From positions 1 through 64,000 of the forward strand of contig NZ_MVBC01000008.1 of assembly GCF_002007105.1 (NCBI RefSeq): DNA of 64,000 nt, read 5' to 3'. Origin of the DNA: Hymenobacter sp. CRA2. Lineage in GTDB: Bacteria > Bacteroidota > Bacteroidia > Cytophagales > Hymenobacteraceae. Position numbers and translations under genes: made by a program. Below the pieces are notes generated by a model that saw nothing but the letters and a program-made list of their open reading frames with translations, did no database searches and was not told the DNA's origin. Of this stretch, positions 9,604 to 21,299 are shown in pieces (position 1 is the first letter of the stretch; each line of letters opens with the position of its first letter).

Positions 9604-11973
9604 ATGTCAGAACTACTAAAGACGCCGATGCGGACGACCTATCCGATGCGCTACGCCGCGCTGGCCGCCGCGCTGCTGTTGGCCGGCTGCAGCGGTACGC
9701 GATTCATTCCCGAAAACGACAAGCTCTACACCGGCTCGACGGTGAAGGTGACTTCGCCCTACAAGATTGCCGACGAAGCCACGCTCACGACCGAACTGGA
9801 ATCGGTGCTGACGCCCAAGCCCAATGCCTCCATCCTCGGGCTGCGGCCCAAGCTCTACTTCTGGCATATGGGCGAGGGCAAAACCAAGGGCCTCGGCAAG
9901 TGGATAGCCGACAAGTACGGCGAGGCGCCCGTGCTGCTCAGCCAGGTGGACACGCAGAAGGTGAAAAACCTGATGCTCAACCGCCTCTACAACAATGGCT
10001 ACTTTGCCGCACCGGTGCTGCAGAGCAAGGTGACGGCCAAGGGCCAGACGGCTACCGTGGACTACACGGCCAAGGTGCAGAGGGCCTACACCATCAAGGA
10101 AATTCACTTCCCGGACCGTGACACCCTCATCGACCGCGACATTCGCAAAACGCAGGCGAATACGCTGCTCAAGGTGGGCGACGCGTACAACCTCAACCGC
10201 CTTATCGATGAGCGTACGCGCATCGACAACGAGCTGAAGCAGAACGGGTACTACTACTTTGCGCCCGACTACCTCATCTACGAAGTCGACAGCGTGGAGC
10301 ACAACACGGTGGACGTGTACATCCGGGTGAAGGGCAGCATCCCGCAGCGGGCCGCCAAGCCCTACGTGCTCAACCGCGTGACGCTGAACACGCGTTTCGG
10401 CCTGACCGACACCACCGAATCGGTTAAGCCCATCATCTACGATAAGTTTCGCTACGTACCCGACGAAAAGGTATTCAAGGCCCGGGCCATTACCCGCGCC
10501 ACCTTCTTGCATCCCGACTCCATCTACCGCCGCAAGCGCCAGGACCAGACGCTGAGCCGCCTGATGAGCTTGGGCACGTTCAAGTTCGTCGACATCCAAT
10601 TCCGGCCGGCCCGGCAGAAGCCCGACTCGGCCGGCTACGGCTTCCTGAACGCGCAGGTGCGTATGACGCAGCTCAAGAAGAAGTCGTTGCGGGCTGAGGT
10701 GCAGCTGGTGTCCAAGACCAACGGCTTTACCGGGCCGGGCTTCACGGCGCAGTTTCGCAACCGCTCCGCCCTGCGCGGGGCCGAGCAGCTGATCCTGAAC
10801 TTCGTGGGCACCTTCGAGACGCGCTCCAAGCCGCCAACCACCGAAGGCGGCACGCCCGCGTTGGGCCTGTCCTCTATCGAGGCCGGGGTGAACGGGCAAC
10901 TGCTGGTGCCGCGCCTCATCACCCCGCCCTTCAACATCCGCCTCGTCAACTCCGACTTTCAGCCGCGCACCACCTTTGGGGCGGGCTACCGCTACGTGGA
11001 GCGCCGGCAGTTTTTCCAGGAAGACCTCTTCAACCTGAACTACGGTTACAGTTGGAAAACCAAGATTACCAACGAGCAGGAGCTGCGGCCCATCGATTTG
11101 CAGTATATCCGGCTGGGTAATCAGACCGATGAGTTTCGGCAGCTGCTGGCGCAACGGGCCTACCTGCGCACCAGCTTCGAGCAGCAGTTCGTGCCGGCCT
11201 CCTCGTACCGCTACACCTACAACACGCAGGTGTACGAGAAGCGCCGCGACCAAGTGTATTTCAGCGGCGGGCTGGAGCTGGCCGGCAACTTGGCCAGCGT
11301 GCTCAGCAACGGCACCAGCACCGCCGCCGACGGCCGCACCCAGAAGGAAATCTTCGGGCAGGCGTTTTCGCAGTACGCCAAGGTGGACCTGGAATTCCGC
11401 AACTACTACCGCATCAGCCAGAACCCGACCAGCGGCAACCGCTTTGCCACCCGCTTGCTGGTGGGCCTGGGAATGCCCTACGGCAACTCGCGCGTGCTGC
11501 CCTACCTGAAGCAGTACGGCATCGGCGGCCCTAACAGCGTGCGGGCTTTCGGCGCGCGCTACATCGGCCCGGGCGGCTACGTTCCCCAAACCGACGACCA
11601 GATCAACAACCGCTTCTACGATCAGGTGGGCGACATTCGCCTGGAGGCCAACGCCGAGTACCGCCAGGACCTGTTTCCCTACGTGAAGGGCGCCCTGTTT
11701 GTGGATGCCGGTAATATCTGGCTGGCCAACTCCGACCCCGAGCGCAAAGACGCCGAATTCAAGCCCGGCAGCTTCCTGACGCAACTGGCCGTGGGCGCCG
11801 GCGCTGGTATCCGCATTGACATCCAGTTCCTGGTCATCCGCCTCGATTACGCCGTGCCCATGCTGGTACCCTACAAGCGCAGCGACATTCCGCAAGGCAA
11901 AGAAGACCTGTTTCCCAAGCCCGGCAAGCTCACCGATGGCCGCCTGAACCTGGCCATCGGCTACCCCTTCTAG
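9604..11973 (+). CDS. tamL: TamL: lipoprotein-type BamA/TamA family outer-membrane barrel
   Basis: A 789-residue Omp85-family protein. It has a lipoprotein signal peptide with lipobox LLAGC (Cys about residue 29), POTRA-like repeats in the first half (for example KEIHFPDRDTLIDRDIRK) and a C-terminal beta-barrel ending in aromatic LNLAIGYPF, the usual closing strand of BamA-type barrels. In Bacteroidota the TamA homologue is a lipoprotein named TamL and is encoded next to tamB, as here, with 8 bases between the genes, which implies one transcript and one envelope complex. The ATG at 9604 gives a complete signal peptide; the internal ATGs at 9628 and 9643 would also keep the lipobox. Its product would sit in the outer membrane and receive cargo from TamB. 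Confidence 0.93.
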   Translation: MSELLKTPMRTTYPMRYAALAAALLLAGCSGTRFIPENDKLYTGSTVKVTSPYKIADEATLTTELESVLTPKPNASILGLRPKLYFWHMGEGKTKGLGKWIADKYGEAPVLLSQVDTQKVKNLMLNRLYNNGYFAAPVLQSKVTAKGQTATVDYTAKVQRAYTIKEIHFPDRDTLIDRDIRKTQANTLLKVGDAYNLNRLIDERTRIDNELKQNGYYYFAPDYLIYEVDSVEHNTVDVYIRVKGSIPQRAAKPYVLNRVTLNTRFGLTDTTESVKPIIYDKFRYVPDEKVFKARAITRATFLHPDSIYRRKRQDQTLSRLMSLGTFKFVDIQFRPARQKPDSAGYGFLNAQVRMTQLKKKSLRAEVQLVSKTNGFTGPGFTAQFRNRSALRGAEQLILNFVGTFETRSKPPTTEGGTPALGLSSIEAGVNGQLLVPRLITPPFNIRLVNSDFQPRTTFGAGYRYVERRQFFQEDLFNLNYGYSWKTKITNEQELRPIDLQYIRLGNQTDEFRQLLAQRAYLRTSFEQQFVPASSYRYTYNTQVYEKRRDQVYFSGGLELAGNLASVLSNGTSTAADGRTQKEIFGQAFSQYAKVDLEFRNYYRISQNPTSGNRFATRLLVGLGMPYGNSRVLPYLKQYGIGGPNSVRAFGARYIGPGGYVPQTDDQINNRFYDQVGDIRLEANAEYRQDLFPYVKGALFVDAGNIWLANSDPERKDAEFKPGSFLTQLAVGAGAGIRIDIQFLVIRLDYAVPMLVPYKRSDIPQGKEDLFPKPGKLTDGRLNLAIGYPF

Positions 11974-12013
11974 CGGTGAAATGGTGAAACAGTGAGTTTG
12001 ACGTTCAGGCGAC

Positions 12014-12072
12014 GCGAAACGCGCCAACGGCCCCGGTTAGCTGATGCTGCCGGGGCCGTTGGCGCGTTTCGC
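12014..12072. terminator. Perfect 23-bp inverted repeat between convergent genes
   Basis: The arms 12014-12036 and 12050-12072 are perfectly complementary over 23 bases, with a 13-base loop. The hairpin lies between the ends of the convergent tamL and amidase genes, so it probably terminates transcription from both sides, although no T-run follows either arm. Outside it lie short copies of a ggtgaaatggtga / tcaccatttcac repeat that recurs near 25.56 kb. Confidence 0.6.
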
Positions 12073-12097
12073 AGAGAAATAGTACTCACCATTTCAC

Positions 12098-13696
12098 TTA
12101 TTGCTCTACCGCCTCGGTCTTGCTGCGGCCCAGAAACTTCTTGGCCCGCTGCCCTTCCACAAATTGCCGGATGCCCGCGGTGATGCGCTCGGCCATCTGC
12201 TGCTGAAACGCAGGGTCGGTGAGCCGCTTTTCGTCGTCGGGGTTGGAGACAAAGGCCGTTTCTACCAAGGCGTTGGGGTATTCCGTGGGGCCGTTCAGGC
12301 CGAAGTTGAACGCGCCGACGTTGCCCCAGCCGTCGAGGCCGGTCTGCAGCATCTCGTCGTAGATGGCTTTCGACAGCGGGCGGAAGGCCACGTAGCGGTA
12401 GAAGGTGGCCGTTCCCTTGGCGTCTTTGCTGCCGGCCGAGTTGACGTGCACGCTCACCATAAGTTGCGGCATGAGCTTGCGCAGGCGGCGGATGCGTAGC
12501 TCGTTGCCCACGCTCACGTCGGCCTCGCGGGTCATGAGCACGGTGGCACCGGCTTTTTCCAGCTCGGCGCGCAGCTTCTGGGCTATGCTGAGCGTGAGCG
12601 TCTTTTCCATGATGCCCAAGGCGCCAACAGCGCCCTGGTTGTCGCCGCCGTGGCCCGCATCCACGGCAATGGTCAGCCCTTGCAGCTCCAGCCGGGCCGG
12701 CGGGCGCCGCACCCGAATGGTCAGCACGTTGCCCGCGTAGCTGATGCCGTAGCCCCAGTTCTGCCGGTGCTTCAGGTCGATGACGATGCGAAACACGTCG
12801 GGCTGGGGCTGCTCGTAGTACACGTTGGTGATTTCGCGCAGGCCGGTGCGCTGGGTTATCCAGTTGGTGTTCGAGGTAGCCCCGAACACGTCTACCACCA
12901 GCCGCGTGGGCTCCAGCTGCAGCTGCGAGCGGTAGGGCAGGCGCTCCTGCAGCGGCACGCGCACGTAGTCGTACTGCTCGTCGCCGCTCACGCTCCACGA
13001 GCCGGTGAGCGACTGCGGCACAAAGCCGCCGGCCGGCAACAGGCGCACGGTTTCGTCGGGCACCCAGGCCGTCTGATTTTCCGCCAGCCGTACGCGCAGG
13101 TATTCGCCCACGCGGCCGGTCACGTGCAGCAGCACCAGGGAGTCGAGGTAGCCGATTTTGGCCCCGCCGAGGCGGTCTTCACCCAAGCCGTAGTTCAGGT
13201 AAGCCAGTGACGTGCTGGTGCGGGCCAGCTGCGGCAGGTTGGGGTTAAGCAGCCGGACGGTGTTGGCGGTCAGCAGAGAGTCGCGGCGGCCGTCGGGCAG
13301 GCGCAGGCGCACCAGCAGCGGCCGGCTGGCGGCGGTGCCCAGCAGGGTATCGGTGGGCTGCACCACGTAGCTGAGCTGGTAGGTGCCGCTGCCCTGCTTG
13401 CCGCTGGCGGCGGGCAGCTCGGTCAGGGGCACATCGCGCACTAGGCTGGCCGGGCGTTTGCCATCGGGGCCGGGCAGGCCGGGCGTCACCGTCTGCAACA
13501 CGGCTACACGGGCGCCGGGCTGGGCCTTCACGCGCAATTGCAGCCGGTCGCCGGGCTGCAGCCACTGGTCCTTGGCCGGCAGCAGCTCCGCCGAAGTGAT
13601 GAGGCGCTGAGCCTGGGTTGGTATGGTCAGACACAGGCAGGCCCAGGCAACCAACGCTGCCCGGAGCCCCCGTAAAGGATGCCGAAATGGATTCAT
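12098..13696 (-). CDS. N-acetylmuramoyl-L-alanine amidase (Amidase_3) with SH3-like and AMIN-like regions
   Basis: A 532-residue periplasmic zinc amidase that cuts the bond between N-acetylmuramic acid and the peptide stem, in cell separation or wall turnover. A signal peptide (LVAWACLCLTIPTQAQ) is followed by an SH3-like segment around residues 170-235 (YLRVRLAENQTAWVPDE) and an AMIN-like beta region. The catalytic domain occupies the last ~185 residues. Visible zinc-site and catalytic residues are His in VDAGHGGDNQG, Glu in GIMEKTLTL, His in SVHVNSAG and Glu in VETAFVSNPDDE. The start was moved to the ATG at 13696, which directly precedes the signal peptide; the longer frame starts with TTG. 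It converges on tamL. Confidence 0.92.
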   Translation of the reverse strand: MNPFRHPLRGLRAALVAWACLCLTIPTQAQRLITSAELLPAKDQWLQPGDRLQLRVKAQPGARVAVLQTVTPGLPGPDGKRPASLVRDVPLTELPAASGKQGSGTYQLSYVVQPTDTLLGTAASRPLLVRLRLPDGRRDSLLTANTVRLLNPNLPQLARTSTSLAYLNYGLGEDRLGGAKIGYLDSLVLLHVTGRVGEYLRVRLAENQTAWVPDETVRLLPAGGFVPQSLTGSWSVSGDEQYDYVRVPLQERLPYRSQLQLEPTRLVVDVFGATSNTNWITQRTGLREITNVYYEQPQPDVFRIVIDLKHRQNWGYGISYAGNVLTIRVRRPPARLELQGLTIAVDAGHGGDNQGAVGALGIMEKTLTLSIAQKLRAELEKAGATVLMTREADVSVGNELRIRRLRKLMPQLMVSVHVNSAGSKDAKGTATFYRYVAFRPLSKAIYDEMLQTGLDGWGNVGAFNFGLNGPTEYPNALVETAFVSNPDDEKRLTDPAFQQQMAERITAGIRQFVEGQRAKKFLGRSKTEAVEQ

Positions 13697-13770
13697 ACCG
13701 CAAAGAAACGGCCCGCGGCAGGCGAGGATGCGCTTACGCGTCAATAAGACCGCCTGTGGGCCAAACCAAA

Positions 13771-13818
13771 CGGCCGGCCCCGCTTGCCCTGTGCGTAGGG
13801 CGAAGCGGGGCCGGCCGG
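13771..13818 (-). terminator. Long GC hairpin after the lipoprotein gene
   Basis: The arms ggccggccccgcttgccct and agggcgaagcggggccggcc pair with one bulged base. In the minus direction a T-rich stretch (gtttggtttgg) follows. It lies 32 bases past the stop of the minus-strand lipoprotein gene. Confidence 0.6.
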
Positions 13819-13849
13819 GTGAGGGAAGACGAAAAAGAGCCGGGCAGGC

Positions 13850-14413
13850 TTACTTGGCGGCAGGTTTATCCCGCACGGCTTCGCGCAGGTCTTTCAGGTC
13901 GCGGCCGGCTTCCAGCCCTTCAAACTCGGCTTGCAAGGCCTTGATGTGCAGCTCCTGGCGGGCCGGCAAATCGAGCCGGATAGCGCGGTAGCGGGCGTTC
14001 AGGCGCTTGAACACAGCCGTGGCGTAATCCCAGTCGCGCTGCGTCCACTCGCGGCGCCGGGCGCGCGTCTGGCGTAGCAGCTGGGTGTAGGCCGGGTCGA
14101 GGTTTTCTACCTGCAGGGTTTCCACGTTGGCGTAGGTGCCCAGCAGCTCCTGCATGAAGGCGTTGGCGGCGGTGGTATCCAGCGGCTGACGGGTGCGGGC
14201 CTTGGAGACGGAGTCCCAGCGGGCGGCGCGGCTGCCGGCCCGCTTGAGGGCGGTGCCGGCTTTGTCGGCCAGGGAATCGAGCTTGCGGGTGCTGTTTTCC
14301 ACGGCGTCCTGCCGCTCGCGCGGCGTGGAGTCGCAGGCAGTCAGCAGCAGGCCTGCGGTCAGCAGTAAGGCCGCCAGAGGGGCGGAGGAGGCAAAAGCGG
14401 CGGTCGGTTTCAT
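13850..14413 (-). CDS. Hypothetical lipoprotein
   Basis: A 187-residue protein with a lipoprotein signal peptide and lipobox LLTAC (Cys about residue 27), so it should be anchored in the envelope. The mature part is charged and predicted alpha-helical, rich in Arg, Ala and Leu, with coiled-coil-like stretches (LDSLADKAGTALKRAG; ALQAEFEGLEAGRDLKDL). I do not recognise a family. It lies 41 bases downstream of the TonB-domain gene on the same strand and may be co-transcribed with it. The start ATG at 14413 is well placed for the signal peptide. Confidence 0.75.
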   Translation of the reverse strand: MKPTAAFASSAPLAALLLTAGLLLTACDSTPRERQDAVENSTRKLDSLADKAGTALKRAGSRAARWDSVSKARTRQPLDTTAANAFMQELLGTYANVETLQVENLDPAYTQLLRQTRARRREWTQRDWDYATAVFKRLNARYRAIRLDLPARQELHIKALQAEFEGLEAGRDLKDLREAVRDKPAAK

Positions 14414-14454
14414 GCCCGCAGTTTACGCAACGCCGGCCAGACGGGATGCTGGGC

Positions 14455-15036
14455 TTACTGACCGGGGCTGATGCGGAAGGTAAACGGCATTTCTACCTGC
14501 ACGGGCACGGCGCGGCCGTCCTTAAGGCCCGGAATCCAATCGGTGGGCGGAATGATGCGAGCCACACGCAGGGCTTCCTCGTCGCAGCCCGAGCCGATGC
14601 TCGTCAGCACCTTGTAGTTGCTGGCCACGCCCATGGTATCCACCACAAAACTGATGAGCACGCGGCCCTGCACGTTCTTCTGGCGGGCAACTTCGGGGTA
14701 GTTCATCTGGCGCATGTAGGTGCCCAGCACCGGCTCGCCGCCCACGTAGAGCGGCGGGCGGTCGAGGTAGCCTACCTGCCAGGTGTCGCCGACCTGGTAG
14801 CGGTAGGTGTGCTCGTCGGGCTTGCGGTAGTAGAGCAGCTGCTTTTTGTCGTAGTCGTAGCGCTGCACCAGCACTTTGCGGCCGCTCGGCGTCATGGCGT
14901 AGTAAGCCCATTCACCCAGCTTGCGGCCCTTTTCTACGCGGCCGCTATCCAAGTCGGTTTGGCGCACGCGGCCTTGCGCGTGCAGGGCGCAGGGCACGGC
15001 GAGGACCCCGCAGAGCAGTAGTAAGGTTCCTTTCAT
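14455..15036 (-). CDS. Periplasmic TonB C-terminal domain protein
   Basis: A 194-residue exported protein with signal peptide (LLLLCGVLAVPCALHAQ) and a TonB-type C-terminal domain over about residues 105-190. Recognisable pieces are YPEVARQKNVQGRV, ISFVVDTMGVASNYKVL, CDEEALRVARIIPPTDWIPG and VPVQVEMPFTF. True TonB proteins have an N-terminal membrane anchor and a Pro-rich linker. This one has neither, so it is unlikely to energise a receptor by itself. Before the domain come MORN-like strands (GRVEKGRKLGEWAYY). The start is the ATG at 15036 just before the signal peptide; the longer frame lacks an ATG. Bacteroidota carry many such free-standing TonB-domain proteins of unknown role. Confidence 0.8.
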   Translation of the reverse strand: MKGTLLLLCGVLAVPCALHAQGRVRQTDLDSGRVEKGRKLGEWAYYAMTPSGRKVLVQRYDYDKKQLLYYRKPDEHTYRYQVGDTWQVGYLDRPPLYVGGEPVLGTYMRQMNYPEVARQKNVQGRVLISFVVDTMGVASNYKVLTSIGSGCDEEALRVARIIPPTDWIPGLKDGRAVPVQVEMPFTFRISPGQ

Positions 15037-15048
15037 AGTGAGAATGCA

Positions 15049-15082
15049 AAATGGAATAGTCGGGGAACGTCCTATTCCATTT
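15049..15082. promoter_or_regulatory. 11-bp inverted repeat just upstream of the TonB-domain gene
   Basis: aaatggaatag at 15049-15059 is mirrored perfectly by ctattccattt at 15072-15082, 13 bases before the start codon of the minus-strand gene. It could be an operator for a dimeric repressor or a 5'-UTR hairpin. The following 130 bases to 15216 are AT-rich and probably contain the promoter. Confidence 0.4.
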
Positions 15083-15216
15083 GGGGTGGTAAACAAGGAG
15101 GAAAAAGAACAATCCAACCTTGAACAGCAAACTGCCCAGAATTGGCAGCCTAAATATATAGCTATTTTCTGCGAACTAATTTTTGATATTCGTGGAATAA
15201 TTATGAACCGTACTGG

Positions 15217-15708
15217 CTAGCTGGTGGGGTCATCCAGGCGGTTCTGCAGGTCCAAAAGCTGGGCTTGCAGGCCCGGCAAATGCGGGCACAAGCGGCTCAG
15301 CCGGCGCAGAGTCCGTAGGGCTCCGTGGTCGTCGCCGATGAGGCGCTGAATGGTGGCCTTGCCCGACAGCGCCCCGAAGTGCCGGGGCTCGCGGCGCAGC
15401 GTCTGGCTGATGTCAAGCAGCGAGGCGCGGTACTCGCCGCGCAGGTAATAAGCCGTTGCGCGCTTGTTCCAGCCTTCCGGAAAGGCCGGATTGTGGTCGA
15501 CAATCCAGGTAAAATCGATGATGGCCCGGGCGTAGTCCTCGGCGGCTATGGCGCGCATGCCGCTCTCCATGCACTTGTTGAGGGCCACGTCGTCGGTTTC
15601 CAGCCACAGCTGCCAGATGCCCTGCTGCAACGCCTCGATTTCGAGCGGGGCAGTAGCCGTGCGCAAGCGCTGAAACAGCTCATCGAGTTGGTGCAGACGG
15701 TCGGGCAT
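15217..15708 (-). CDS. Tetratricopeptide-repeat protein
   Basis: A 163-residue cytoplasmic protein made largely of TPR-like helical hairpins. The clearest repeats are in residues 48-82 (ALNKCMESGMRAIAAEDYARAI), 83-115 (FPEGWNKRATAYYLRGEYRASL) and 117-150 (FGALSGKATIQRLIGDDHGAL), each with the small-residue and aromatic spacing of TPRs. There is no signal peptide. TPR proteins are protein-interaction scaffolds; no partner is evident. The gene stands alone between the TonB-domain gene and metF, all on the minus strand, with 198 bases to metF. Confidence 0.8.
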   Translation of the reverse strand: MPDRLHQLDELFQRLRTATAPLEIEALQQGIWQLWLETDDVALNKCMESGMRAIAAEDYARAIIDFTWIVDHNPAFPEGWNKRATAYYLRGEYRASLLDISQTLRREPRHFGALSGKATIQRLIGDDHGALRTLRRLSRLCPHLPGLQAQLLDLQNRLDDPTS

Positions 15709-15906
15709 GGAGGTCGGGGAGCCAGTATCGATGGGGCACGAACCAGCGCGCTGGTGGAGCGGCGGCTGTGGTCAGTAGTAGTACGTAGGCGGCCGGCGGG
15801 CGTTTAGCCCGGGTAGGTATTCGGGTGGGGTACTGCCCGGGGTAAACAGCGCTGCCGGGCTCAGACGAACCCGGCAGCGTTAGGCAATGAGCAGCAGCGG
15901 TAAGCT

Positions 15907-16863
15907 TTAAAATAAGGCAGCAGCCACCTTCCGCACGCTTTCGGCCTTGCCCATGCTGTAGTAATGGAGCACGGGTACGCCGTGGGCCATCAGCTCCCGG
16001 CTCTGGTTGATGCACCATTCGATGCCGATTTCGCGGGCCGCCGCATTGTCGGGGGCGAGGTGAATGGCGTCGACCAGCTCGTCGGGCAGGTTCAGGAAGA
16101 ACGAGCGGGGCAGGGCCGTGAGCTGGGCCTTGGTGGTGATGGGCTTCAGGCCCGGGATAATGGGCACGTGGATACCGGCCGCGCGGCAGCGCTTTTCGAA
16201 GCTGAAGAACTGCTCGTTGTCGAAAAACATCTGCGTGACGATGTACTCCGCGCCGCGGTCCACCTTGTGCTTGAGGTAGCGCAAATCGGCGGCGTGGCTG
16301 GGGGCCTCGAAGTGCTTTTCGGGGTAGCCGGCCGTACCGATGCAGAAGTTGGTAGCCCAGGTGTCGTCCTGCTCCTCATCGAGATAGGCGCCCTTGTTAA
16401 GGTCGGCCACCTGCCCGATCAGGTCGCAGGCGTAGGCGTGGCCATCGGGCTCTGGCACGAAGCGGCCTTCCGACTTGATCGGGTCGCCTCGCAGGGCCAG
16501 CACGTTGTCGATGCCGAGGAAATGCAGGTCGATGAGGGCGTTTTCGGTTTCTTCCTTGGTGAAGCCCCCGCAAATCAGGTGGGGCACGGTGTCCACGTCG
16601 AAGCGGTTCTTGATGGCGGCGCAGATGCCGACGGTGCCGGGGCGGCGGCGCACGGTTTTCTTTTCCAGCAGGCCGTTGGGGTGCTGCCGGTACACGTACT
16701 CCTCGCGGTGGTAGGTCACGTCGATAAACGGCGGCTTGAACTCCATCAGCGGCTCGATGTTCGAAAACAGCGTCTGAATGTTCTCGCCCTTCTTGGGCGG
16801 CAGCACTTCAAAGGAAAACAGCGTCTTGCCGGCGGCGCGGGCCAGGTGCTCGGTTACTTTCAT
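15907..16863 (-). CDS. metF: Methylenetetrahydrofolate reductase
   Basis: A 318-residue flavoenzyme that reduces 5,10-methylene-THF to 5-methyl-THF, the methyl donor for MetH encoded just upstream. The family signature is clear: FSFEVLPPKKGE near the N-terminus with the catalytic Glu, TYHREEY, the folate-contact motif LALRGDP and the FAD-binding segment VTQMFFDNEQFF. The length is close to that of bacterial MetF (about 295-320). The start ATG at 16863 is unambiguous. metH lies 206 bases upstream on the same strand, and the gap contains a long inverted repeat. The two genes perform consecutive steps of methionine synthesis and may share the SAM-controlled metH transcript, at least in part. Confidence 0.96.
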   Translation of the reverse strand: MKVTEHLARAAGKTLFSFEVLPPKKGENIQTLFSNIEPLMEFKPPFIDVTYHREEYVYRQHPNGLLEKKTVRRRPGTVGICAAIKNRFDVDTVPHLICGGFTKEETENALIDLHFLGIDNVLALRGDPIKSEGRFVPEPDGHAYACDLIGQVADLNKGAYLDEEQDDTWATNFCIGTAGYPEKHFEAPSHAADLRYLKHKVDRGAEYIVTQMFFDNEQFFSFEKRCRAAGIHVPIIPGLKPITTKAQLTALPRSFFLNLPDELVDAIHLAPDNAAAREIGIEWCINQSRELMAHGVPVLHYYSMGKAESVRKVAAALF

Positions 16864-16949
16864 GGGGTGCGCATGCCAATCAGGCAGCGTGTGGTGGCTC
16901 AGGAGGAACCAGGATGATTAGTGCGTATCGGGACAGGCGGTTAGTTCAT

Positions 16950-17049
16950 CATGTCGAGCGCAGTCGAGAAATCTCGCTGGATAGCAACTCCCTCATTGGG
17001 TTTACTATCCACCATCAGCACGCGAGATGTCTCGACTGCGCTCGACATG
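16950..17049. repeat. 28-bp inverted repeat between metH and metF
   Basis: The arms at 16950-16977 (catgtcgagcgcagtcgaga...) and 17022-17049 are complementary over 28 bases with one mismatch, and are separated by 44 bases. The structure would form a strong hairpin in the metH-metF transcript and could attenuate metF or stabilise the metH message. It looks like a dispersed intergenic element rather than a simple terminator, because no T-run follows it. Confidence 0.8.
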
Positions 17050-17069
17050 ACGGCCTTGATCAGCCAGGC

Positions 17070-20813
<3,744 letters not shown>

Positions 20814-20888
20814 AGCTGCTTTCTGGATCTTGGAGGTGCGCTTGGCGCTATCCAGAAAGCCCCGGCCACTTCGGAAAGTGCCGGTTCC
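20814..20888 (-). promoter_or_regulatory. Expression platform of the metH SAM riboswitch
   Basis: Three short elements in the leader explain an OFF switch. The RNA segment at 20859-20848 (ctttctggatag) can pair with cttatccagaaag at 21000-20988, which is part of the aptamer P1 and its junction. It can also pair with atccagaaag at 20828-20819, which ends five bases before the ATG. With SAM bound, P1 is locked, so the second pairing forms and hides the start codon region. Without SAM, the first pairing can form and free it. This is inferred from complementarity only. Confidence 0.7.
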
Positions 20889-21001
20889 GCTCATCTTTTC
20901 CGAACGCGCGGCTGCGCCTCGGATGGGAGTTAGCACCTCTGCCGCAGTGGCTGGTTGCTAAGACGTCACAGGGCCCAGTCCCTCGGTCTTTCTGGATAAG
21001 C
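20889..21001 (-). promoter_or_regulatory. SAM-I riboswitch (S-box) aptamer
   Basis: Read on the minus strand, this leader contains the S-box consensus elements in order: P1 strand gcttatc, gagggactgggccc, tgacgtcttagcaacc, ggtgctaactcc, a variable P4 arm, and the closing aaaagatgagc that pairs with gcttatc. SAM-I aptamers repress methionine genes when SAM is plentiful. The element lies directly ahead of metH, so the regulated gene fits. Confidence 0.95.
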
Positions 21002-21299
21002 TACAGCGAAGATACTACGCAATAATGGGAATGCCAAGCAGGCCCCGCAGCCCGCGCCGGTACTTTGCTTGGGGTTCAAAAACAGCGCCGCCCGCGCCAT
21101 TGCCGGCCATATCCCCGGCTTCAACTGACCATCTTTCCGGCGGCCACGGGCGTTCAATCAACGGGTACTGCTTTCGGATGCAGCCATCAGGCGGAGCCCC
21201 GGTGAGGTTGGTAGGGGCGTGGCCAGGCGTTGGTAGACTGGCACGGGGCGCTGGTTGATTAAGCACGCAAAACGAGTTAGTCAGCGTTATCTTTTCCTT
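21002..21299. other. Intergenic region between the metH leader and the OmpA gene
   Basis: About 300 bases between divergent transcription units. The metH promoter must lie just above 21001. A tactttg hexamer-like sequence at 21061 resembles the Bacteroidota -7 element but is one base short and far from the next plus-strand start. I see no gene, repeat or strong hairpin. Confidence 0.45.

Noticed and set aside
9616-12027. Long antisense open frame opposite tamL (803 codons), and similar ones opposite tamB and metH
   Set aside because: They mirror real genes in a high-GC sequence, are rich in Ala/Val/His/Gly/Arg, and lack domains, signal peptides or independent promoters.
20848-21000. Taking the 12-bp helix cttatccagaaag / ctttctggatag as the aptamer P1, which would imply an ON switch
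   Set aside because: The S-box consensus closes with gatgagc pairing to gcttatc. The longer helix is an alternative pairing in the SAM-free state, giving a normal OFF switch.
21061-21068. tactttg as a -7 promoter box for the OmpA gene
   Set aside because: It is one base short of TAnnTTTG, has no -33 partner, and lies 240 bases before the start.
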